From: Hirundichthys speculiger
Lineage: Eukaryota; Chordata; Actinopteri; Beloniformes; Exocoetidae
Direction of reading: 5' to 3'
DNA length: 64,000 bases
Assembly (NCBI GenBank): GCA_018398805.1
Contig: JAGFBZ010000906.1
Location: 620,001-684,000 of the forward strand
Under the pieces are notes generated by a model. That model was not told the origin of the DNA. It did no database searches and saw nothing but the letters and a program-made list of their open reading frames with translations. Shown piece after piece: positions 54,230 to 64,000 of this stretch. The translations under genes and the position numbers were made by a program. Every line of letters starts with the position of its first letter. The first letter of the stretch is position 1.

Positions 54230-54238
54230 AAAAAAAAA
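54191..54238 (+). repeat. C29A19 homopolymer tract
   Basis: 29 consecutive C followed by 19 consecutive A. Likely unstable and a probable sequencing or assembly weak point. Confidence 0.85.
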
Positions 54239-54799
54239 CTATACTCGTCTCCTGATTTTACAGTTCATGTTGTCATCCATGAAAAACCTCCATGTTTTAC
54301 TCCAGTTGTTGTTTAGGATCCTTATTTTATCAGCTGCCCCAAATACATGTAACTCTGGTTCTTCTGATCTAAGAGCAATATCCTAGAAACTAACAGCATT
54401 AACCTTGTCTTTTTGCACCAACCCCTCCTCTCCTTTTTTATTTTTTTCTAAATAGTCAGGGTCCTCCATGATCTCATCTTGAGATCTGGAGCTCTGCTTA
54501 GTTCATTGTGCAGCGTTTCCAGCACATGGTGAAACCCTGATTCCTCCTGGTCAGCCTGAAGCTATTCACATGTCACGTGTGGTGTATGTTCCATGGACTG
54601 CGGTAACCTTTAGTAATGTCTCTGATTATTATTTTTCTGCCATATCTCCAATGCCAATGCCACTAACTCCGACAAGCGCCGTATTTAATATGTGGTTGAT
54701 GAGTTCACGAGCTTGGCCCTGAGGACTCCTAAACATGTGTAAATCATCCCGAGTTTGCCTTTTGCAAAACATACGGAGCTCATTATGTTGATGATTTTT

Positions 54800-54805
54800 T
54801 TTATT
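54800..54805 (-). terminator. candidate mmp2 polyadenylation signal
   Basis: AATAAA on the minus strand about 1.1 kb beyond the mmp2 stop, which would give a 3' UTR of that length. Other A-rich hexamers exist near 55380. Confidence 0.35.
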
Positions 54806-55904
54806 GATGACAGTAACAAAGTGCACACGTAAGAAAACAACACAAGACATTTTGACTACATTTTTTAAACCCAAGAAAGAAAACATAATATATAAAAAAA
54901 ATCATAGGTAAACAATACTACGCAGTATTCTTGTCATGACTCCTTCATGCAGCAAACCTTTACAGCCTCTGGAGGCAACCTGTGCCATTAGTACCATTAG
55001 TCAAGGGCATCACAACACAGAGTTGCCATGGCAATATCCATCCATCCATTTTCTCTTCCCGCTTCATCCCGGTCAGGGATGCGGGACCGTGGCAAAACCG
55101 GGTCTCTTTACTCTGCTGTTCCCTTGTATAGTCTTATACAAAGTGCTAACCAAATGAAGAATATTGTGTGCCTGTGAATGCTACTTTCTGACATCTAGAG
55201 GATAATAAGTAGTCCCACCAGACATAGTTACACACAGTATAAAATATACAGTATATATGTAGGACTATATGGAGAAAGCAATCTCTAAAAGCACCATTTT
55301 CGGTCACATTGTGCAAATTCATTTTTTCAAATGTATTGCACAACAATGAGAAAATTCATTAAAATTTGTACACTATAAAATAAAAATAAAACAAAAACTG
55401 CACTTAGTACACTGCACATGGATGAAATCCACAGCCGACATGAATTCTTCATTCGGTGTAAAACAGTCTTTAAGAATCAAATTTGCATAAATGGGAAACA
55501 TCTCGCAGCACAATTACGGCGCTGCGTTCAATGCAGCATGGACATACCTGATGTCTGACCTTTTCAAAATGATTTAAAAAAAACATATAAAAACAACAAA
55601 ACAGGGGGTACACGTCACTATAAATCTCCACTGTTACAAATAAAATGACAAAATGACACAAAAAAATATAGCAAATATCCAGTTGCATATGTTCCACCGG
55701 GGTAGAAGGTCTTGGGCCGTCCTTCTACAGAGCTGGAAGTTGGTTATAACAGGGACACGTGTCCCACGGAAAGCTTGCTGAGTTGCAAGGATAAAAACTT
55801 ACAACAGTGTGCACTGCGGCGACCTCACGTTGTGTGCGATACGGTGACGACGTCCTCGTGAGGCGAAGCGATCGTCACTTGTTGCGGAGCATTTTCGGAG
55901 ATGC

Positions 55905-56008
55905 TCAACAACCGAGCCAGTCCTTTGTGATTTCACCCAACTTGACAATCTTCAAGCTGTTGTCTTCTAGTTTGAAATAGTGGTTTCCTTTGAAGAAGTA
56001 ACTGTAAT
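55905..56008 (-). CDS. mmp2: mmp2 exon 13 (C-terminus)
   Basis: 104 nt including the stop, encoding [20 protein letters not shown] and ending KDWLGC followed by TGA. Confidence 0.94.
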
Positions 56009-59000
56009 CTGTGGGTTAAAAAAAAGCACAGGATTTTGTTTAGAACTAACAGTTTAAGTTGCTAATGTCAAACAGGAGAAGCAGCACTTGGAGGAAGATG
56101 GTGCAGCTGAGTTGAAACAGGTGAGGTGTTTGGGTGCGCAAAGAGCATCTTAGAGATGCTCCCAGGTTTACGGGGTTTGCAAATCATTGCATTCTGTTTC
56201 TATTCATATTTTACGCACATATTAGAGAAGGGGTGTTACAACGTAATAATAGTAGGGCTGTCAAAGTTAACGCGTTAATAATGCATTAACGCTTTCATAA
56301 CGCATTAATAACGCATTAGCATAAAGTCTGTTTAACGCCATTTTTTTTTAATGCAAGATTAACGCACACACGTTTCTGTAAATATGACCCTCGGCCAATA
56401 AGTGTATTTACAGTCAACGTGTGGGACAGACATGGCGACAGAAAAGGATCTTATGAACGGCAAATTTAGCCTTGAGGTGCTGCCAGATGGGTCTGTTGAG
56501 AAAAAGGTTATTTGTATTTACTCTCGCTGTGAATTGAGTTACCACCGGAGGGCGCGGTAAAGTTAGTTTCACATCCGACATTCGCTTGTTTGTTCTCGCT
56601 TTAAACTTTAATAGCGTCATGAAAACGGCACCGATTTCATCCAGGTTGGTGTCATTTTGTAGATATAAGTATGCCAGACATTTCACAAGTGTCATCAACC
56701 CTCCAAGCTCAGTGGGTGTGGCTAAAACTTTAGGAACAGCGCTGAATGTCCTTCTGAGTTCCTCGCTGCTGCCGTGGAGTTTAGGGACCATCAGCAAATT
56801 ACTGGGGTTAAGCAGCAGCACTGACAAAATACACTAAGAAGCTGATGAATTAAGCTCCAAAAAGTACGGCAGCATTGGTGGACTTCCGGTTTTCAAACTA
56901 AAGGCTTAAAAAAATAATAAAGCAGATCTCCGTGACCCTGTATAGGACAAAATGGGTATAGATGATGATGGATGGATGATGGATAAACAGATCATTAAAA
57001 AAAATTATTTGTGCAATTAATCGTGATTAATCGAGATTAAAAAATTTAATCCACTGACAGCCCTAAATAATAGTAAATTAAATCAACTTCTTGAAAATTG
57101 TATAAACCATAATCAGTTTCGGTGGAGGAGGCGGGCTTTGAAATCCTCAGGCTCCGCTGCAGCTGGAGTCCAGCCTCACTTTCTCTGAGTTATGCTAATC
57201 AAGCTGCACACAGAGACACCTCTGTGGAAGGTCACAGGCTTTCTTTATATAAATGTGTGTATTTACTGTGTGCTGAAGGAGCCATGTGATACTTGCAGCG
57301 CTGTGTATATGTTAGGTGAGCAGTAATGGAAAAATCCAAATGGATAAACTCCACAGCCTCATCTGACCTCAGAGATACACGGCTGACTGTGATCATCTTA
57401 GGAGTTTACTACGGTTGTCGCGCTTCCGCAACATTTTTTCCTGAGCCTGAACTGCGATGCCCTTCCAACCAGCAGGAGAAGTGAGCTTAAAACTTTGGGA
57501 TTTTTTTTTTTTTTCACTCAGCAAATTGAATCACTGAGTCAGGAGCATAAAGCACATGCCCTCCCACAGACTGTCCTGTCTTCCATCACGGTCAGGTCAT
57601 GCAGTCCTCCACTACTCCCTTTGTCCCACTTTTCCTTCTTTGGATTTTGTCTTTGGCTCGTCTAAGCGTTTTAGCATCACTGAATTCTCATGTTTCAGAA
57701 CTTTTTTTATTGTCAGAGGTGCAGCTCCAAACTCATTAATAAAGTTTTTTTTTCTTTTAACTGTTTTATCAGAAGAAACTAGCACACAGAAAGTCAACAG
57801 CACTGAATTCCTAAGAAAACAGTCATCACAAATCTGGTGAAGTCACTTAGGCGCGACTGTTTGATGGGTTTCTGCGCAATCTGGTAAAGACGTTCATGGT
57901 TCCAGCGCCATGAAAAGACTGTGACCTTTCCTGGACTGCAAGCACGAGGTTAATGTCTTGCAGACAAGTTTTTTTTTTTTACATCCTTACCATGAATTGT
58001 CATGAAATGTGACAGACTTGGACATGGCTATCTTCCTCTGTCACGGCTGGACTTCTTTTTAAAAGTTAATTAGGAGATAATAGCATGCTGACACAACGCT
58101 GTACCGTGTCTGCATGCAGTCATATGTAAAAGTTAGTACCATCGCTTTTAATCCTGGATTTTTTTTTGTGTGTAAAATAAAATAAAGATTATTCTTGGTA
58201 TTTTTTTTAGACAAATACAACCTTGGATGATCAACAACATACTGTATAACTTTTTTTCTGCTCTTAATCATTATTTATTTAACTAAATTAATCAACAAAA
58301 TGAATAAATAATATTATTGGCAAAACTAAGGGTGAGTTCCAATTCCTCTCTTAACCCTCAATCTCAAAAATGTGCGCACTCCCGTGAAGTGCAAGTGCTG
58401 TCCCGTTTCTTAGAAAGTCAAGTTAAGGGACAAGTTTGAGGGCTGTATCGCCCTCAATATTGAGATTCTCCGGCACCACCCTTGGAAGTAAGGGCTACCC
58501 AGAAGGCATTGCGTATTTTTGCCAAGATGTCATCGAAAAGGATGGCGCTGAAAAAAGCGAGCTAAAAATGCATGTTATGAAACTGTCTTATTGTCTTCGA
58601 TATATATATTTATATTATCTTATTCTTCTTCTACATCTTCTTCTTCTTATTCAACGTCATTTTCTTGACAGACTGGACGTAGCTTTGGCATAAGGCCGCC
58701 CCCCACAGTCTTAAGACATAATTGCACTCAAGGGGTGTCCCATTTCTAAGTCACGAGATAGCCCTTACACTAAGTGCCTTCTTACTTCTTTGATAGGTTT
58801 TGTAGCCATGTGCTGCTCCTTTGATGAACTGATCATTAGCAAGATCTTAAAAAAATAAAATAAATGAAGTTCTGGCAGTTTGCTGGTCTGTGCATGTTAA
58901 CACAATGGCACCGGGGACAGACCTGGTCTTAGAACAGCAATTTTTTACTGCACATTAATTTGAAAATGGTTCCAAAACCATTTTCAAAGAATTTCAATTT

Positions 59001-61847
59001 CAATTTCAACTAAACTAACCTTGTTTACTTTTATTTAGTCGTATCGATGGAAAGGATTTTTTTTTTCTTGGAAGTACAACTGTGGTTTGCAACTCTGACA
59101 GATGAGACCAAAATGGAGTTATTTGACTTTAATGCCCGGCACCATGTTTGACAGAAAACAATAGTAATTTCGCAGAAACATCTTAGACAGACTAGAGCTT
59201 GCAGTCATAAACTCAGTCATCAGTGGGTCAATAAACTGAAGCATACCAACAAATATAAACCAGAACGACTGAAAAATAGAAGAAGAAAGGTTTGAAATGG
59301 TCTTTTTAAAATCCTCTGACACACAAAGTGTTGAAGGTGGACGTCTTCACTAAAACATCTGCCTGGTTTTGTTCATGAACGGCCCTGAGGTGGAATCATG
59401 GGGACATTTTTCTTGCACCTGTGAGGTGGTAACGGAGGTGAAAAAGAGGGAAGAAAAGCTCTATGAACAAGAGCGAGTTGGCATCGAGCTGCTTTTGCCA
59501 ACGGTGCTTCTGTCGCTCAGATGATTTTTTTTTTGCCATACTGGCCTGCTGGGTGTAATCACAGGCTTGTGCAGCGCTGTGTCGCCTCTCTTTGGTCTGT
59601 GTGAATGACCAAAGAGGAACAGCGGCAGACGTTTGACAAGGATGGCGTTTTCTTTCCTCCACCAGCATGGTGTGACCAGACCTCATCCCAACTGAAACGC
59701 AGTGGCGGGATCTTAAAAGAGCTGTGCATTAATGTCTAACACCCTCAATGACCTGTAGCGCTGTTGCAAAGATGAAAGGTCCAAAATTCCTAAACAATGA
59801 TGTGAGAGACTGTTTTAGTTATACGGGAAATGACTACTTCATGTTTTTGCCACTAAAGGTTGACCTACTGAATCATGAGGTTACTCAGTGTTGCCCACAT
59901 GATTTCTTTTTCTTTTTTTTATTATGACACTGTGAAAAATGTGTCTTGCCTTTGGCTAACCCTCACTATGACCAGATCATTTTTATACAAAATATTGCAT
60001 TAAAAGAGGCCATATAAAGATGCAGTACACATGTGCAGTATATGTGGATACCCATATAGTACTACACAGGATCTGTGTAATATAATATAGATATGGATGT
60101 TCTAGATCGTTGTCACGAAAACAGGCTTGAATGCTATACTGAGATCAAAGCCCAGAGGTACTAACGTCACTGCTGACTGTTAGTCTCGATACACCCTAAA
60201 GGCTTGGCTTGAAACCAGTGCTGCTTTGTGGAAAATTTCACTGTAGCCTCATATAACGAGATTTTCTCGTAGTAGTAGTATTTACCAATGCCATTGAGAC
60301 TGAAGGCAGAGTCGATATCGTCTGGGATGCCATTCCAGGAATCAGCTATAAGCTTGGGGAAGCCTGGATCCATTGTTTTTCTGTCTTCATCATATCTGCA
60401 CACATTAACAGACAAAGCACATACTTTCAGGAGTGTTTCAAAGTTCTCTTGCAGCCACCCCCCCCCCCCTGCCAAAAATAAAAACCCCACTTGTTTTTGA
60501 ATCATGAGCCCGATAAATTCCCAGGTTGTGCAAAGAGTTACGGGTATGTTGTGGCTTCTAGCGCAGTTTATGTCTCACCAAACACTAACTGAGTCCAGAT
60601 GCAGCACAGTAACTCCAGTAATAAGCGGCCATGACATCAACTGCAGAAGCCGGGGCGTCTCAACGAATTGTCTGAGGCTTACGAATGGCTGAATAAGCGT
60701 TCCCCTCCCTTACCTCCAGAATTTGTCCCCAGCAAAGAGGTAAGTCTTCCTGTTCTTCCTGAAGTTGAAGGCGGCGTCAATTTGTTGCAGGTCAGCAGGA
60801 AGTCCAAGGCTGGTGAGCCTCTTCGGATAGCCTCTCTCAAGCTCATCGGCTTTGTAAACCCACATCTCATTGCCTGGGAGAGAGGAGCCAGCACAAGCGT
60901 AGAAATTGAATATGATATGGTAAACAAGACATGCTGTATCCAGAAATACAGTACAACAGCTCCCTTCTAAAGCAGGATTTTACAGTTCTGTTCACAGCAG
61001 TCAGATTTAAGGAGTCTCCTTCTTCAGAATAGTGTGCCTCTTTCAAGACCTGCCACACAGCTTTGTGCCGCTCACCATCGACGTCAGCAAATGGAGGTAG
61101 ATGTGAAGTTGGGTGGAAATATAGATGGGGAAGATACTACTCTGATATAGAACTATGATGTCAAAGACCCTACAAATCTGAATGCCATCTTCTTTTAGAC
61201 TTATAGGTAGTCCAAAATATACAAAAGACAAGGTTGTGCCATGTTGGAGTTACTTGAGACACCTTAATAAGTACTCTCATATGCAGAAAAATTTATATTT
61301 TTCTGAAAATGTTCCCTTTAACCAAATGTAAGCTAACCTTTTCTAAACAAAATCATTTCAAATCAAACTTTAATCCTCATTTCTTTCCATTTTTAGTGTG
61401 GTCATCAGTCAACAATGTTAAAGTCATTAAAGCATCAGTATTGAGGAAAACTGCCATATCATTACAATGCTGAAAATGTATCAGAAGCCACTAATGACCG
61501 TGGTGGAACATCTCGCGCCGCACACAAGAGCGCTCCGCCAACATTCTCCAGACTCCTAATACGTCAGGACAGAGAAATGGCTGACCAAGTGGTAAAATCG
61601 CGAAGACAACTTTTTATATCTCACTGAAAGCGGATCTGATGAAAGGACCAGACATCATTATTCAGGAAGATCCCAGTTAGTGCTTTCTTTGGTTTCTTTC
61701 TCCCGCGTACCTGAGAAGAAGACTGTTTTTTCTTCCAGCGGGTTTTCGTAGGCAGCGTCTATCTTGGCAGGCAGGTCGGGCCAGTAGGTGGCCACGAGCA
61801 TCGGGCCGTTGGGTTTGCTCCTGAAGTTGACTGACCTGAACAAAAAC
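55905..61847 (-). CDS. mmp2: mmp2, matrix metalloproteinase-2 (gelatinase A), last four exons
   Basis: A secreted zinc endopeptidase that degrades gelatin and type IV collagen. Exons (minus): 61711-61847, 60714-60873, 60286-60395, 55905-56008, phases 2-1-2-1 joining to a stop: 170 residues. They encode most of the C-terminal hemopexin-like propeller: [77 protein letters not shown] and [16 protein letters not shown], ending KDWLGC. The final Cys closes the propeller disulfide in this family. In human MMP2 the last blades bind TIMP-2. The catalytic domain, fibronectin repeats and signal peptide lie beyond the right edge. MMP9 is less likely because the ending KDWLGC and [11 protein letters not shown] are MMP2-like. 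Confidence 0.94.
56253..57065 (+). mobile_element. hAT element relic (TIR TAGGGCTGTCA)
   Basis: TAGGGCTGTCAAAGTTAACG...CACTGACAGCCCTA with a perfect 8-bp duplication AATAATAG (56245-56252, 57066-57073). From the ATG at 56432 the + strand reads [20 protein letters not shown], then [16 protein letters not shown], resembling the start of a BED-type finger in a hAT transposase. The rest is deleted or degraded. mmp2 last intron. Confidence 0.87.
57074..60285. other. mmp2 last intron, right part
   Basis: No exon seen. 58331-58790 may be a MITE: it starts aagggtgagttccaattcct and ends with an imperfect inverse, ggggtgtcccatttctaagt. 59400-59690 has an open minus frame with no recognisable family. 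Confidence 0.4.
60286..60395 (-). CDS. mmp2: mmp2 exon 12 (hemopexin)
   Basis: 110 nt, encoding [20 protein letters not shown] to DSAFSLNGI. The acceptor is TGTGCAG and the donor is GTAAAT. Confidence 0.94.
60714..60873 (-). CDS. mmp2: mmp2 exon 11 (hemopexin)
   Basis: 160 nt, encoding [20 protein letters not shown] to [11 protein letters not shown]. The acceptor is CTCCCAG and the donor is GTAAGG. Confidence 0.94.
61711..61847 (-). CDS. mmp2: mmp2 exon 10 (hemopexin)
   Basis: 137 nt, encoding [20 protein letters not shown] to EEKTVFFSG. The acceptor is CATCCAG and the donor is GTACGC. Exon number is assigned by analogy with the 13-exon human gene. Confidence 0.93.
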
Positions 61848-64000
61848 CTGGATGGGAGAGAATGAGCGGTGGTGAGGCAGATGAAATCAGAGCCAGGGTG
61901 AAAAGGGGGGGGATCACAGACAGTTGTTGAGAAGGTGGAGGGGGGGAAGGCCTGTGTGCATGCATTTTGTGTGCATGTGTCTGAGTTGCGGGGTTTACTG
62001 CAAGTGCTTTGCTGGCCCAGCCAGCCACAATGGCCTGATTCATGAGCATCTGGTTCTCATTTGGACTATGGCTGCAGACGCCAGCGGAACAAGACCCATC
62101 TTGCCTGGACTTCCAATACACAGCTGCACGACAACAGCAGCAGTTTCGCAAAAATCTTTTCCACTGACCTATTTCTTTCTCTCCCCCTTTTTTTTTTTTT
62201 TTTTTTGGAACAAGGAAAAGATCTGCCCATAGCAAAGATGAAGGTGATCATGATAAAGTGAAAAACAGAATAAAACTCAAAAACATGAATAGTGCACATA
62301 CACAGCGCATTCCCAAAAAGTCATTAGTCACGATGACAAATAAGACAAATTTCAGCTGACAGACAGTCAAGGAGTTAGTGGATAGGATTCCTGTAAATCA
62401 GTCTGTTAAATGTCCATTTGCTCTCAAAACAGAACATTGTAATAAAAAAGCAAAGATAAAACAGAAGACACACGTCTGTTGCGTTGCTGTGCCCTAAATC
62501 ACCATAATAAGTATAAGTATCGTTGTTTGGCCATGTCTATGCTCAAGTGAGGTCAATGGATGTTGCTCATGATGTATGTGTTGGTCATTGCTGATTTGCA
62601 TCTTTATAAGGAACAGAAGGGGCAGCAGAGAGCAGGGGACCGACACCCATCCAGCACAGCTTTTTCTGTTAACCTCTCAATCAACTGCTTTGCTCTCATC
62701 AGTAAATGTGAAGGGTTAACGGGTTAAAATAGATGATAAGGATGATTGTAGTTAAGCTTAGACGTAGCAAAATAAATGGCTAGGGTTACAAAAATATATA
62801 TGGTTAATGCTTCAATGTCCCAATGTTCATGGGTCAGGGTAAAATCTCGAGATCGCTGTTCTGGACAAAACAGATACATGGATGTATAAAACCTTCAATT
62901 TAAACCTCCACTTCTTTTCTCTTCGAATCACTAGAAAAATAAAAAACAACACATTGTGCTGCTCATGGGGCTGGTAAGAAAAAGACTCATCAAACACGGT
63001 AAGACATGACATTTCCGATTTTTGAATGGGTTTTCTGTTCTTTCTAGATTACGTTAACTTTGAGTATTAATATTGATGTACTGCTGAGACTCAACTGCTC
63101 TTTAAATAGATGGTACATTCATGTCACATAATCCATGTTGTCATCAAAGTTCTGAATTAATAAAGATCATCAAACATTACAATTCTGGTCTTTAAAGACC
63201 TCACATTTTCAGTTTAAGTGTACTTATTAAAGGGGTTATAGATCTCATTCAGTTTTTTTGGATAAATAAGTCAACTTAATGACACGCTGACCTGAAGCAC
63301 CTTTGATATAAATTCCCGTACGTACAAAGCAGTCTGCTAGCTGTTCAGTGGCTGGCTGCTGGGTTATGTACAGAGGTTTTTCATTCTGTTGTCATCAGCT
63401 CTTCTGTAGGGGAAACTGCATCCACTAGATGGCAGCACCAGTTGAAACTGGTTGTTACTGCACTTGGGGCTTTTGCATGTCATGTCAACTTCCTGCTTTG
63501 AAGCGACTATGGAAACTCCAAACCGACTCATTTGAGACGAGGGTAAAGGACCTCACGAGAAATTCCAGGCAACGTTCCCGTCAATTTGACAAGAAACAGA
63601 TCAACCTTCCTACTTTGCTTGGAATAACTGCAGGAAGCCATAGCGGAGAAAATACACGTGTCTGCAAAACCCCGGATGAATGTGAGTTCTGCCCCTTTAC
63701 TCGATATTCCATGTCGTCTGGTTGCCCCTAAAATATCATTTCACTTGGAGTCAGAATTGTTTAGTTTGACAGAAAACCAGTGCATGTATGGATGAGATCC
63801 AACATCCTGATCCATATTTAAATCATTGTTTTAAAAAAATAAATAAATAAATCACCCTCCCAAATGATCAAATCACCATGTTCACAAAGTAACAGCTGTA
63901 ATAAGTTCAGCAAATAGGGCTTAATATTGACTGTTCTTCATTGAACAGTCTGTCGGCATCCTGCTGCTGGCAAATCAAAAAGGGCAGAATTATTTTTTTT
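61848..64000. other. mmp2 intron 9 (partial)
   Basis: No further mmp2 exon is found to the right edge. There is a poly-T tract at about 62188-62206. The + frame 63429-63731 (100 codons) is open but unlike any family I know. Confidence 0.5.

Noticed and set aside
56414..56827. 137-codon minus-strand ORF
   Set aside because: It lies inside a hAT element with an 8-bp duplication; the opposite strand shows the transposase-like start, so this frame is antisense to that.
63429..63731. 100-codon ORF as an mmp2 exon
   Set aside because: It is on the opposite strand and does not resemble the hemopexin, catalytic or fibronectin parts of MMP2.

Overview
This is a teleost fish nuclear genomic window. 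Evidence for that is multi-exon vertebrate genes with GT/AG introns, long AT-rich introns, and typical fish repeats: L2, Rex1 and R2/R4-type LINEs, hAT and Harbinger-like MITEs, Tc1/mariner relics, and LINE tails of the (GAATT)n and ATTCTG types. There are no bacterial genes, operons or CRISPR arrays.

Three protein-coding genes are supported, all on the minus strand, so they read from right to left in the order mmp2, lpcat2, slc6a2. (1) The last four exons of mmp2 (gelatinase A, hemopexin domain) lie at 55905-61847; the 5' part is beyond the right edge. (2) All 14 coding exons of lpcat2 (ER lysophosphatidylcholine acyltransferase with C-terminal EF-hands) lie at 34678-51975. They sum to 1578 nt, a 525-residue protein with every exon phase matching. 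(3) The first eight coding exons of slc6a2 (noradrenaline transporter) lie at 565-23888; the 3' exons are beyond the left edge. From general knowledge, the same order and common orientation occur in mammals (MMP2-LPCAT2-SLC6A2 on human 16q), so this is an old syntenic block. The genes act in different places: pericellular matrix proteolysis, phospholipid/PAF remodelling in the ER, and catecholamine re-uptake at the plasma membrane.

Layout: 1-24 kb, slc6a2 with large introns. Intron 4 holds an R2/R4-like LINE relic. The 13-kb intron 3 holds a Harbinger-like MITE, a Tigger-like MITE and a four-level nest of transposons at 13.4-18.9 kb. 24-34 kb is intergenic, with hAT and long-TIR MITEs. 34-52 kb is lpcat2, whose introns contain three copies of one hAT MITE, a THAP-fragment foldback element, a Harbinger element with a Myb-like domain, and two Tc1 relics. 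52-55 kb is intergenic, with a Rex1 tail and a C29A19 homopolymer. 55-64 kb is the 3' part of mmp2.

I found no undescribed gene system. The most interesting signals concern transposons: insertions within 10-25 bp of lpcat2 splice donors, an LTR-like insertion carrying a tandem array of YY1-like and E-box motifs, and the nested insertion order. A canonical third EF-hand in lpcat2 is also notable. Boundaries were worked out by reading splice sites, reading frames and target-site duplications by eye; no alignment or search was run.
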